A stretch of DNA of 64,000 bases from Butyrivibrio sp. NC3005 (lineage in GTDB: Bacteria; Bacillota; Clostridia; Lachnospirales; Lachnospiraceae), in assembly GCF_000424545.1 (NCBI RefSeq), contig NZ_AUKC01000003.1, positions 124,001 through 188,000 on the forward strand. Reading direction: 5' to 3'. Position 1 is the first letter of the stretch, and each line of letters opens with the position of its first letter. The notes beneath the pieces were generated by a model. The model saw nothing but the letters and a program-made list of their open reading frames with translations. It had not been told where the DNA came from and did no database searches. This document shows, one piece after another, positions 1-8,910 of this stretch. Made by a program: the position numbers and the translations under genes.

Positions 1-2716
1 CCTTCTTTGTCACATCTTTCCTGCTTTCGAGACGTTTTCTTTCCTCAATTTTTCTTGTCTTTTTTTCTATCTTTTGGACATACGCATCATATAGTGCAAT
101 AAATTTATCCATTTCAAGATTCTGGTCAGAAAGGACTCTTCTTTTATCTTCAATAATCCTTATTTTTTCCGCATTTTCTTTGATTTCTTCTTTGTTTCTT
201 ATACGAAGCGTCTCATTCTCCGTTATTTTTTCATCAAGTTTTAAAAGATTATCCTCGTAGTCTTTAAGCTGCGCTAAAGCCTCTTCTTTTTTTATTTTAG
301 TTACATCCTGACCTCTTATTATTTCTCTTCTTTTGATATATTCTTCTTTTTCTTCAAGTCTTATTTTAAGCTTATCTTCTAATACCTTGATTTCTTCTTT
401 TTTTAAAGAAATCATTTCAGCTAAAGAATCTTCATTTAAAAGTTTCTCGTTGAAATGTATAAAAAAGCTTATGTTATCAAGTTCAACAACACTTGAATTT
501 CTATTTAAAGATTCTATAATACCATTTTCAAGTTCCTGTCTAAGGACAATAGGAACAGGCATAGAAGTAACAATCTCCTCATCTACATTCTTTAACCTTT
601 CAAGTTCTTCTCTTGTAAGAACCAAAGAATATGGAAGAAAAGGATTTTTCCTTACAAGCTCTAAGTTTTCCTTCTCTGACTTTCCATTCTTTTTCAAAAA
701 ATACATGCCAAAAATAACCGGAATAAGATTTTTATCAAAAACCTCTTTGATAGTCAAAGGAAGTTCAGTAATAATACCTTCTTCCAATGCTCTAAGTTCT
801 CTTATAAGCCTATAGTCATTTTCTTCCATCTGTCTGATATTCGTAGACATATCCCTTATTTTCAGGTCAAACTTCTCAATAATCTTATCTTTATCATAAA
901 TCATATCTTCTGAAAGCTGCAGATATGACATAATATCTCGTCTACTTTTTAATTGACTTTCAAAGTTTTCAACGCATTTTTTACAAACTTCAAGTTCGCT
1001 TAGAAGCCTTCTTTTTTCAACTTTGTCATCAGAAACAAGACTCTCATATTTTCTATCGAGAATCTCCATTTTTTCCATTTTCTTCTTTAAATTTTTGCAC
1101 TCATTATCTGCTTCAACAAACTTTTTTGATACATCGGCCTTCTCAACTGTAAGCATACCGTCTTCATAGTATCCCAAAATATTTCTTCGAAAAACTGTAT
1201 TAAATCTTTTATTAAACTCGTCTTCCACAGAAGAAAAGTTAGAAATGCTTCCTTCTAAGATTCCTAGTTCGTGCGATACCTTTGAAACCATATTTTCTGT
1301 CTCTTCTAAAAGAGCTGTTCTTTCCATAAGGCGAGACGTAATTTCATCAATTTTTGCTTGGATATTAATACTCGACGCTTTGGTTTCAGCACACGTGTCA
1401 GCATATTTTCCATAAATGACAGTTCCTAACAACTCTCTTCTAGGCTCTAAATCCTCATTTTTTCTTTTGGCAACTTCAAGCTTTGCTGATAAAGTATCTT
1501 TAAAACTTTTCTCAGATTCTCTAACTTCTAAAAGTCTCTTTGCTTCAATCTCATGAAGTTTTCTTTGAATTTCTTCAATATCTCTGTCTATTCCAGAAAG
1601 CTCCATTTCTGTCATATGAAGATTTGACAAGGTATCTTCCTTATCTGTCAAAATTGCATGAATTTTTGCAGAATACTTTTCATAGACTATTTTTCCAATC
1701 TCAGATAATTTGTCTTTTCTTTTATTATTATAGTCATCTATATTATTTTTTGCTTCTTCCTGAAGTATACCTATTTTTTTGCAAAAAGAAATAATATAGT
1801 CCCTTTGTTTTTCTACAACGTCTTGTTGAAGAGAAGCCTTTTTAGCCACTTTCTTAACACTTAAAGTATCTGTTTCATCGTCTCTTTCAACCAACTGCTT
1901 AAACAGCGTTATAGCTTCTTTTCTCTTAATCTTATCTTCATTCTCATAGCATTGACGAATGTGGCTACTTGTTATTTTATTAAATTCTTTAATTCTGCTG
2001 CCTTCATTATCAAGTTTCTTCTCAATAGCTTCTAAAAACCATTTCTCAGTAAGTCCCTTCTCATCTCTACAGTCCGCAAATAAATCAACAAGGCCGCCTT
2101 CCTTAAGATTAACCTTCTTGATAATATTCTCCCATTCTCTGTAATCAATTTTATATTCACACAGCTTATCGAAATACTGACGCTGCTGAACACCATGATT
2201 CATGTCATAATAGAAAAAATTTGCTTCCTTCGACTTTTTATATGAATCAAACAACTGCTTACATGCGACATAGTTTTTCAACTTGATATCTTTAGAACTC
2301 TTCTCCACCACAGGAAGATGCCTAATATCCCATTCACACTCGCCATCATAAATGCTGATAATAGATGTAATCTCTAATTCATCATGTGCGTCATCCTCAC
2401 CAGTCTCATCGGGATTTTTGCGAATCATAAAACCATTCAAAAGTTTCCTATCGCCGCCGTCAAGAAGCCATTCAATCAAGATAAATGAAGGTTTAGTTCC
2501 TGTAAAGTAGTTTTCAAATGGACGGTCTTTCGTTCTTCTGTAATTCTTATGAACAAATGGCGCTGTAAGCATCTGCACCAGAACTGACTTACCACCGCCA
2601 TTTTGCAAAGAAAGAAGCGTGCTCTTACCATTAAGATGAAAAAACTCATCATTAATTCGAATACTTCCATTATTGTAGTTTATATTTATTAAACGAATTG
2701 AATTAATCGTGCCCAT
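1..2716 (-). CDS. jetC: JetC-like SMC/MukB-type ATPase of a Wadjet system (3' end beyond window)
   Basis: The frame is open from the ATG at 2714-2716 to the left edge (about 905 codons), so only the N-terminal part is present. An SD (CAGGAG) precedes the start. The N-terminus carries a P-loop-like NGGGKS at about residues 39-44. It is followed by several hundred highly charged residues (K/E/R/D-rich, low in Pro) typical of long coiled-coil arms. This is the architecture of the MukB/SMC-like motor of Wadjet, which extrudes DNA loops and, with JetD, cleaves plasmid DNA. The second ATP-binding half (signature and Walker B) must lie to the left and was not seen. It is the last gene of the jetD-jetA-jetB-jetC operon, starting 13 bp after jetB. 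The family call rests on architecture and neighbours; no alignment was run. Confidence 0.85.
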   Translation of the reverse strand, partial: MGTINSIRLININYNNGSIRINDEFFHLNGKSTLLSLQNGGGKSVLVQMLTAPFVHKNYRRTKDRPFENYFTGTKPSFILIEWLLDGGDRKLLNGFMIRKNPDETGEDDAHDELEITSIISIYDGECEWDIRHLPVVEKSSKDIKLKNYVACKQLFDSYKKSKEANFFYYDMNHGVQQRQYFDKLCEYKIDYREWENIIKKVNLKEGGLVDLFADCRDEKGLTEKWFLEAIEKKLDNEGSRIKEFNKITSSHIRQCYENEDKIKRKEAITLFKQLVERDDETDTLSVKKVAKKASLQQDVVEKQRDYIISFCKKIGILQEEAKNNIDDYNNKRKDKLSEIGKIVYEKYSAKIHAILTDKEDTLSNLHMTEMELSGIDRDIEEIQRKLHEIEAKRLLEVRESEKSFKDTLSAKLEVAKRKNEDLEPRRELLGTVIYGKYADTCAETKASSINIQAKIDEITSRLMERTALLEETENMVSKVSHELGILEGSISNFSSVEDEFNKRFNTVFRRNILGYYEDGMLTVEKADVSKKFVEADNECKNLKKKMEKMEILDRKYESLVSDDKVEKRRLLSELEVCKKCVENFESQLKSRRDIMSYLQLSEDMIYDKDKIIEKFDLKIRDMSTNIRQMEENDYRLIRELRALEEGIITELPLTIKEVFDKNLIPVIFGMYFLKKNGKSEKENLELVRKNPFLPYSLVLTREELERLKNVDEEIVTSMPVPIVLRQELENGIIESLNRNSSVVELDNISFFIHFNEKLLNEDSLAEMISLKKEEIKVLEDKLKIRLEEKEEYIKRREIIRGQDVTKIKKEEALAQLKDYEDNLLKLDEKITENETLRIRNKEEIKENAEKIRIIEDKRRVLSDQNLEMDKFIALYDAYVQKIEKKTRKIEERKRLESRKDVTKK

Positions 2717-2729
2717 TATATATCTCCTG

Positions 2730-3446
2730 TCACTTTGTTCTAAATGATGCACAAATATCTTGTATTCTCTTATAGTTATTCTCATTCAAGATATTATAAT
2801 CCATGAAATGATCAAGTTTAACCGTGGTAAAAATCATTTCATCACGTTCAACATAATCAATTAATCCCTGCTTCTGGAGAAAAATCAAAATATTGTGAAT
2901 AAATCCCTCTTTAGTGGTTTTTAGTTTTCTTCCATCTTCATCAGACCTTAAAGCTTCATATGCTGCTTGCATATCATGAAAGGCTATTCCGACTTTTTCT
3001 TCATCCTCATCTGACATCTTCTCACAGCCTTCCTTAAGCCTTGCCGAAATACTGTTTTGAAGTTCTCCAACACGCAAGAATTCTCTAGTCTTACTACTAA
3101 GTCCCTGACCATCATAAAATTCAATTAATAGTACCAGTATCACAAACTGAGACAGATAATAATCTTTATCTGTTCCACCCGATTTACACAACATTTTCTT
3201 AAGCATAGTTTTAGTAAAGCCAAGACAGGAATTTCCTTCTTCTGGAATTAAATAAATCACATTTCCATAACGCTCGATATGACTTTCTGCGATTTCTCCC
3301 TGACTCTTAACTATATTCTGTATCTCTTCATTTTCTACATATAACCTATACAAACGCTCATCTGTATCTACTTTTAACTCGTGATATTTCAACAGATGAT
3401 AGAAAATTTCCTGACTTAATTGTATTGTTTCCATATCATATGCCAT
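2730..3446 (-). CDS. jetB: JetB-like, MukE-type subunit of Wadjet
   Basis: A 238-aa acidic, soluble protein with no membrane segment, preceded by an SD (AGAGG). In Wadjet, JetB is the MukE-like winged-helix subunit that bridges the kleisin JetA and the SMC protein JetC. The size and the position between jetA and jetC fit. The C-terminal third (for example the segment around FIHNILIFLQKQGLIDYVE) looks like a winged helix. A 136-bp gap with two hairpins separates it from jetA, the only sizeable gap in this operon. The last codons, covering GCATCATTTAGAACAAAG and the stop, resemble a repeated intergenic motif found near 37.8 kb. The functional call depends mainly on the operon, because the MukE-like family diverges strongly in sequence. 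Confidence 0.8.
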   Translation of the reverse strand: MAYDMETIQLSQEIFYHLLKYHELKVDTDERLYRLYVENEEIQNIVKSQGEIAESHIERYGNVIYLIPEEGNSCLGFTKTMLKKMLCKSGGTDKDYYLSQFVILVLLIEFYDGQGLSSKTREFLRVGELQNSISARLKEGCEKMSDEDEEKVGIAFHDMQAAYEALRSDEDGRKLKTTKEGFIHNILIFLQKQGLIDYVERDEMIFTTVKLDHFMDYNILNENNYKRIQDICASFRTK

Positions 3447-3493
3447 ACTAAAACCTCTTTAAAATGTACATAATTATAGATTTTTGTTCTCAC

Positions 3494-3552
3494 GAAACTC
3501 GCAGTAAATGCGAGTTTCTGAATGAAATTGACTAGAATCCTGCTTAGCAGGA
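3494..3552. repeat. Two hairpins between jetA and jetB; the first recurs at 37.76 kb
   Basis: Hairpin 1 (3494-3518) has 10-bp arms GAAACTCGCA / TGCGAGTTTC around GTAAA. Hairpin 2 (3538-3552) has arms TCCTGC / GCAGGA around TTA. Hairpin 1 and its flanks (TTCTCAC before, TGAAT after) are repeated at 37762-37786, where the stem carries compensating changes (ACTC/GAGT becomes ATCC/GGAT). Neither hairpin is followed by a clear T-run on the minus strand, so mRNA processing or stability between cistrons is as likely as termination. Confidence 0.75.
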
Positions 3553-3582
3553 CAAAATTTCTCGTTTTCCACGATAAATACT

Positions 3583-5187
3583 TTAAAGCAGTACTATCTC
3601 CACTTCAGAACACCTTATTGTCTTAAGTAAATGCTCATTTGAATAAACATTTTCAAACAATACTTGCTGATTACCTATTCTGTACACATAGACTTTTTTT
3701 ACTTTCTGAGCATCATCAAGCTCGTCTAATATCTCAAGAAGCATAATATTAGCTTCAAAAGTATCTTTACTATCATCTATATAAAAGCTTTTCTCTTTCC
3801 TAAGACTATCAATATCAAGTTCTGCAGCCTTTAACAATTCCACCATCACTTCCTTGAAAACATCTACAGTTGGAATCAGCTCATCAAATGCATCCTTATT
3901 CTGAGCTATGCTTTTTAACTCCGAAAGACGAATCTTGCCACTCCTATATGCGTTACCAATAACAAAATTCATGCAAGAATAATACTTTTTTCTCTTCTCG
4001 AGTCTAATTCTTTCCTGTTCCTCTTCCCAAGCTTTTTCATCGAACAAAACCTCCAAAGCCTCATCTTCATCACACTTTTTAGAAGAAGGCTTTTGAAGCT
4101 GCACAGCTGTTGATAAGTTGTATATTCGGCTTGGATCTCCGCAAAAAAGAGGTGATAGAAAGTTGTCAAAATCTCCCAGAATTTCTGGTCTTTCCAACAC
4201 TTTGTCGTATACTTCTTTTCGGAAAGAAAAACGCCTTATCATAGAAGCCTTAGACATGTTTTCAAGTTCTGCCGAATATAAATCTTTTAAATCAAAATAA
4301 CTATTTAGTACATTTTGGTGTTCTTCAAGTACATGTCCAAGATACGAATTTATTATACCAAGATTGTGTAGATTCTCTTTTTCCGTCTTATCTAACTCCC
4401 TGATATTTATGTGCGTATTCTCAAGCTCCTCTTTTCTATTAGTGACCATTTCTCTAAAAGCTTCGAAACGTGGTCTTGATGATGCTATCGAATCGAGATT
4501 TTCATGTAATAACTGCTCATATTCAGTGACAGAGTAGTCAAGGGCATTTCTCCTTATCCTGCGCATAGCATCTCTTGCCCGCTGAACTTGTATTCTTAAC
4601 TCATTAAAAATCTCTTTAACATCATCTACTGCCTTATCATAACTTTGCTTTTCTAAATGCATTTGGAATAACAGTTCCTGAATAGTAAGACGCATATTAT
4701 TTTCAATTTCCAAAGTCGAAAGAAGAAGATTATATCCATCTTCTGTAAGCTTGTAAGATGTTCTCTTGATATCTCCATTCATATAGACAATTTCATTTGT
4801 TATATATCTAATAGGAATAAGCTTGTATTCTTTTTCATCAAAATCATAGCCATCAAAAGTGCGCATTACACCGTCATTACTAAGAATAGTATTTAAAATG
4901 AATATAGAAAGCTGCCTACATTCATCGAAATTCCAATTCTTGTCGGGCCAATATTCTGATAAAGAATCCAAATATGCAGCTATATCATCAATTGTACATG
5001 GAGTCTCCTTTAACGAGTTTTCCATTAAAAAGAGCATCACAGTAAATGTAATATTTATCTGCTCATCAGATTTCTTAACATTATATTTTATCCAGGTATT
5101 CTTCTGAACAATGTTCTGAATCAATATAGAATATAGGCCTACATTACGCATTCTTCTTGGAAAATTGGCCAAAAAATCATATTTCAT
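3583..5187 (-). CDS. jetA: JetA-like, kleisin (MukF-type) subunit of Wadjet
   Basis: A 534-aa soluble protein. Its ATG overlaps the jetD stop as ATGA, implying translational coupling. The N-terminal about 170 residues look like a winged-helix region, residues about 170-300 form a charged coiled-coil (helical stretches rich in E/R/L), and a compact C-terminal domain ends in mostly hydrophobic residues. This is the arrangement expected of the MukF-like kleisin that holds JetB and JetC together. The length is normal for the JetA family (DUF5716-type proteins). The family name is from knowledge of Wadjet operons, and the sequence alone shows only the architecture. No frameshift or missing segment was seen. 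Confidence 0.8.
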   Translation of the reverse strand: MKYDFLANFPRRMRNVGLYSILIQNIVQKNTWIKYNVKKSDEQINITFTVMLFLMENSLKETPCTIDDIAAYLDSLSEYWPDKNWNFDECRQLSIFILNTILSNDGVMRTFDGYDFDEKEYKLIPIRYITNEIVYMNGDIKRTSYKLTEDGYNLLLSTLEIENNMRLTIQELLFQMHLEKQSYDKAVDDVKEIFNELRIQVQRARDAMRRIRRNALDYSVTEYEQLLHENLDSIASSRPRFEAFREMVTNRKEELENTHINIRELDKTEKENLHNLGIINSYLGHVLEEHQNVLNSYFDLKDLYSAELENMSKASMIRRFSFRKEVYDKVLERPEILGDFDNFLSPLFCGDPSRIYNLSTAVQLQKPSSKKCDEDEALEVLFDEKAWEEEQERIRLEKRKKYYSCMNFVIGNAYRSGKIRLSELKSIAQNKDAFDELIPTVDVFKEVMVELLKAAELDIDSLRKEKSFYIDDSKDTFEANIMLLEILDELDDAQKVKKVYVYRIGNQQVLFENVYSNEHLLKTIRCSEVEIVLL

Positions 5188-6194
5188 AAGGTATAATCCT
5201 GCACTGACAATATTTCTTGTGGTATATAGTGATTTGACTTTAGCAAGCTTTGTACAGCTTCGACATAGTCTTTATTAAAATACGCGAAAAAATCAGTACC
5301 GTCAACCTTAACCTGTCCCTCTTTCATAGAAGGAAGATTGTTAAGTTGCAGCGCTTTTTGCAACATTTTCTCGTAAAGTGCTGTAAACGGTACTATATTC
5401 AACCTTCCTTTGAAAGCCTTAGCAAAGTTCTCAAAGATACTGATTCCTTCATAATCTAAATCACCTGCATATAAAAAAGTATTCTGTTTATTTCTCATAT
5501 ATGGCTCAGTGAAAAATTCAAAGTCTTTAAATGCTCTACTAACCCTTTTACCTCCACCATAAACAATTGTTCCTATCTTTTTCCCTAACACTTCACTTAT
5601 ATTCTCATTTTCTATCAAAAACTTCCTCATCCCATAAAACGGATCTAAGTTTTCTGAAATCAGAATATTTTGCGGTTCTTCTTTGGATATTGACAAATAC
5701 GCAAGTGGCTCCGCTGTCTGATACACATTCAAATCTGAAACTGACATATTACAATGCGTTAGAACTCTTGCAGCAGATATTCCATTTTCCTTTATGCCTG
5801 AAAGAAATTTCTCCCTCTGCCATATCGCAAAACTTCTTTCATTGACAGACATCATTATACTAAGCTCGTCTGCTGAATTCTCCAAGTAATCGCTTAACGC
5901 CAGAACAAAACCACGTTCAAGAAGATAAACATCCAAGTGTTTCAAATAATAATCAATGTTAATTCTAGTAGAAATTGAAAACCTAAGCTCGTTCTCTAAA
6001 TCTGTAAAATCCGTTTCATCCTCATTCTTCCAATATCTAAGCGGAAGAGCTGGTTTCTTCCCATTTGTCGGAGATTTTTTTATGGGAATAATCTCTTTAT
6101 TTTCTATCTTTGATAAAATATAGGCAGCTTCTTTGGTATATGAAGAAAAATGGTGCCCTTTTATTATTTCTTCATAAGTTATCTTTTTGGGCAT
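5184..6194 (-). CDS. jetD: JetD-like Toprim nuclease of Wadjet
   Basis: A 336-aa protein, first gene of the Wadjet operon (SD CAGGAA). The C-terminal half has Toprim-type features: the segment ISENLDPF around E181, YGGGKR near residues 212-217, and GDLDYEG with the metal-binding pair D245 and D247. Published JetD proteins use such a Toprim-like site to cut DNA once the JetABC motor has converged on a circular substrate. The N-terminal half would be the arm/DNA-binding part. Here jetD precedes jetA, unlike the classical jetABCD order. Known Wadjet subtypes differ in gene order, so this may simply mark the subtype. All catalytic-type acidic residues visible in the motif are intact. Confidence 0.85.
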   Translation of the reverse strand: MPKKITYEEIIKGHHFSSYTKEAAYILSKIENKEIIPIKKSPTNGKKPALPLRYWKNEDETDFTDLENELRFSISTRINIDYYLKHLDVYLLERGFVLALSDYLENSADELSIMMSVNERSFAIWQREKFLSGIKENGISAARVLTHCNMSVSDLNVYQTAEPLAYLSISKEEPQNILISENLDPFYGMRKFLIENENISEVLGKKIGTIVYGGGKRVSRAFKDFEFFTEPYMRNKQNTFLYAGDLDYEGISIFENFAKAFKGRLNIVPFTALYEKMLQKALQLNNLPSMKEGQVKVDGTDFFAYFNKDYVEAVQSLLKSNHYIPQEILSVQDYTL

Positions 6195-6220
6195 ATTATT
6201 TCCTGATTTCTTTCAATTAT

Positions 6221-6664
6221 TCAATTATTAAAAACGCTTAATATAGCATGAATGATGTTTATAATCTTTGCTTGCATTAACCAATTCGCCATTATTCTCT
6301 TTCTGATTAAATTCATTGAATCAATTACAGTTGAATCTTTTCTTATAAAATCAGTCATGACCAGACGTATTACATCAAACTTCTGTAAATATTTATCCCA
6401 TGATTTATCATCACAGGATTCATTTTGGGATAATTTTGTGTTTTCAAAGATTTCTCTACTACTTGTCGTCCTATCATAGTAGGCACAGACCATATCTACA
6501 GCCATAGTCTTACCAAACCTTCTAGGTCTTGAGATACTGATATACCTTTGATTAGTATTCAAAACAGAATTCAGATAAGTTATCATTAATGTCTTATCTA
6601 CATATATATCCGAATTAAGTGCCATTTGAAATCTTTGTTTTCCTGGATTTACATATAATCCCAT
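6221..6664 (-). pseudogene. Truncated PF09820-type ATPase (N-terminal fragment)
   Basis: 147 aa that align with the first about 120 residues of the 17.5-19.1 kb ATPase: MGLYVNPG start, YVDKT, and a degenerate P-loop SRPRRFGKT. The Walker B strand (IIDEWD in relatives), the central domain and the PD-(D/E)XK nuclease are missing. After residue about 122 the sequence is unrelated and is encoded partly by one copy of a 31-bp direct repeat (6263-6293 / 6772-6802) that brackets the fragment. It sits 26 bp upstream of jetD and could share its transcript. Most likely a relic of recombination. A retained function for the fragment cannot be excluded. Confidence 0.75.
6263..6293. repeat. Copy 1 of a 31-bp direct repeat bracketing the ATPase fragment
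   Basis: Matches 6772-6802 at 29 of 31 positions (core CTTGCATTAA and AATTCGCCATT). This copy supplies the last codons of the truncated ATPase. Confidence 0.75.
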
Positions 6665-6771
6665 AATTTACTCTCTATTCTTTTGGTTAATGTTCACCTC
6701 AAAATAAATGGGGCATTTGTCTAACTATTTACGAGTTACATATATCTTCCAAAACAAAAGTATTAAAAAAC

Positions 6772-6802
6772 AATCTTTACTTGCATTAACTAATTCGCCA
6801 TT
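6772..6802. repeat. Copy 2 of the 31-bp direct repeat
   Basis: Same orientation as 6263-6293, about 0.5 kb away, between the ATPase fragment and the end of the GT8 gene. Consistent with a duplication or recombination scar; no IS open reading frame lies between the copies. Confidence 0.75.
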
Positions 6803-6832
6803 TTTTTCACACATGCCATTTTTTCTTCCTAC

Positions 6833-7855
6833 TCAAACTGTTTTACCACTCAAATAAGTCTTCTGAATCCATTTTTTCAAAAAAAATCCAGACACTATCC
6901 CATTAATAGATTTAGGTAGCAACTTGTACATTAAATAGCGTATCACAACAGACTTATTGGCATTATACTTGTTACTGTTATAAAAACTCTCATCATAAAA
7001 AACAGAATTTTGATAATAATCCATATATATTTTTTTCATCGGATGATTACTATTACAGTACCATGGTCTAATAAATGAACTTCCACTAAAATGAACAACT
7101 ACAGGTTTACTCAAAGCCATCTTGTGTTCTTCTTTTGAGTAATAGTTTTTCTCCTCTAATCCATATGCTCTACATATAGATTTATATGTCTTATACATAA
7201 AATTAGGAGATTGAACATTATAACAAAGCGGAATCTTAAAAATGTACTTATTCAAGACAACATTGATAATATCCTGATCTACAAGAGGATAATTTCCTCT
7301 AACTTCTTTCATGTGTTTTAAAATCTTATCTGTATAGTTACCTTTTTTCCACCTATCAATATTAATCAACATAACGCCAGAATTGTAATATAATGAGTTT
7401 TCAGGAATTTCTAAGGATTTAACATATTCCCTCTGTGTACAATCTACTGCCATTCCTAAAGTATATTCAATCGGAATTTCATATTCATATAAATTATTTA
7501 AATTTCCTACTACCAAAGTATCACAATCAATGTATATCGCCTTTTCTAAATTTGGCAATAATTTATCTATAAAAAATCGAGCATATGCTGTAAAACTAAT
7601 TTTATTTTCTAAATTATATGAAACTGTAGTAATACTGCTGATTTGCTCTATAAAATCTTTGACATTAACATAGAACAAGTTCCGACCATACTTATTAGAA
7701 ACCAATTTTAATTGCTCTTTATTATTGTCACTTATTCCATCATCTAAAATATATACATTTATTTCACCTGCATCTTTATTATTCTCAAACAGTGATTCTA
7801 TCGAAACACCTGCCAAAAAAGAATAATTATCATCAGTTGCATATATAATATTCAT
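6833..7855 (-). CDS. GT8 family glycosyltransferase
   Basis: 340 aa with the GT8 (LgtC-like) layout: N-terminal MNIIYATDDNY nucleotide-sugar strand, the metal-binding D-x-D at D110-C-D112 (YIDCDTLVV), and a C-terminal HFSGSSFIRPWY segment followed by HPMKKIYMDYY, equivalent to the family's H-x-x-G-x-x-K/R-P-W site. GT8 enzymes transfer glucose or galactose with retention from a UDP-sugar. Cytoplasmic, probably membrane-associated through the basic C-terminus. An SD (GGAGAG) precedes the ATG. It follows an acyltransferase gene by 21 bp, so it belongs to the same transcript. The acceptor and the exact sugar cannot be read from the sequence. Confidence 0.85.
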   Translation of the reverse strand: MNIIYATDDNYSFLAGVSIESLFENNKDAGEINVYILDDGISDNNKEQLKLVSNKYGRNLFYVNVKDFIEQISSITTVSYNLENKISFTAYARFFIDKLLPNLEKAIYIDCDTLVVGNLNNLYEYEIPIEYTLGMAVDCTQREYVKSLEIPENSLYYNSGVMLINIDRWKKGNYTDKILKHMKEVRGNYPLVDQDIINVVLNKYIFKIPLCYNVQSPNFMYKTYKSICRAYGLEEKNYYSKEEHKMALSKPVVVHFSGSSFIRPWYCNSNHPMKKIYMDYYQNSVFYDESFYNSNKYNANKSVVIRYLMYKLLPKSINGIVSGFFLKKWIQKTYLSGKTV

Positions 7856-7876
7856 CTTCTAATTCTCTCCAATTCT

Positions 7877-8884
7877 TTAATAATGATATGTAATTGGACT
7901 TAAAAATATTCTACTAAGCCATGATTTCTTTGATACATTATTTGACATTATAAGAGCAAAGCTAAAACATAACAAACTGTATAGTAAACAATTTATTACA
8001 GAACATTCAACTATTTCCTTATCACGAAGAAATTCCACGATTATTATAATAAAAAATTGAAAGAAGTATATCAATTGCGTATTCTTGCATATTACAGATA
8101 ACACCCTGTCCAATGCATTTATGTTTGCTTCTTTTGATTTTGAACTATTTATAACAAGAAAAACAATTGCTGGAATCAAGCTTGCACCGCAAACTGTCAT
8201 TAACATCATAAAACACAACTCTAATCCACTACTACCCTCACTACTAATATCGACAATATTAAAAAAGAAAACGAAAAATAACCACATTACCATGTTTATT
8301 GAAATGCAACTTATTGCTTTATTTCTGTCTATGCTCCAAAGTGTGCCAATCAAAAATATCATAATGTAAACTAATATTTTCCCAACTGAAGGAAGCTTAT
8401 ATAACAAAATAATATCAGTAAATGACAAAATAAGAATAGCACTCAGAAAAACTACTACTCTTCCCTTATCCAGTTTTCTTATAATTTCCAACAGAACAAT
8501 TGAAATGCATAACACTGGAAAATACCACATATTATGAGCAGTAAGAACAAATATTTCTTTCAAACTTTTTCCAGAATCACCAATGCTATACAGCACTATT
8601 CTAAATAATGACAATATAAAAATATATGCTATAAAGCTCAAAAACAAATTCAACAATTTATAAATCCTATATTTTAGTTCATGTCTTACTGTATATTTTG
8701 AATATAAATAGCCGCTAATCAACATAAATGTAGGAACATGTGTTGTATAAAAGAACAATAGTATTTTACCTAACACTTCAGGATTTATACTCATACTCCC
8801 CCATGTATGATATAAAACAACACTTATAGCTGCTATAGCCTTTGAATATGTAATATATTTTTCTTTACCCATTGTCTTGTCCAT
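7877..8884 (-). CDS. Acyltransferase-3 family membrane protein (OafA/WecH-like)
   Basis: 335 aa, almost entirely hydrophobic with about ten predicted membrane segments. The first segment holds the family's YSKAIAAISVVLYHTWG, with the conserved His about residue 26, and HVPTFMLISGYL matches the second conserved block. Such proteins move acetyl or other acyl groups onto exported sugars. It lies between two GT8 genes in the same direction, so it probably decorates the glycan they help build. The SD is weak, and a downstream ATG (MGKEKY) is an alternative start. No break was seen. Confidence 0.8.
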   Translation of the reverse strand: MDKTMGKEKYITYSKAIAAISVVLYHTWGSMSINPEVLGKILLFFYTTHVPTFMLISGYLYSKYTVRHELKYRIYKLLNLFLSFIAYIFILSLFRIVLYSIGDSGKSLKEIFVLTAHNMWYFPVLCISIVLLEIIRKLDKGRVVVFLSAILILSFTDIILLYKLPSVGKILVYIMIFLIGTLWSIDRNKAISCISINMVMWLFFVFFFNIVDISSEGSSGLELCFMMLMTVCGASLIPAIVFLVINSSKSKEANINALDRVLSVICKNTQLIYFFQFFIIIIVEFLRDKEIVECSVINCLLYSLLCFSFALIMSNNVSKKSWLSRIFLSPITYHY

Positions 8885-8910
8885 ATTATTATCACGTTAT
8901 TTTTTTACTA

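Noticed and set aside
333-2144. Several plus-strand frames opposite jetC (e.g. 333-815, 1540-1794, 1959-2144)
   Set aside because: Low-complexity Ser/Phe/Leu-rich products antisense to the coiled-coil gene, without SD; shadows.
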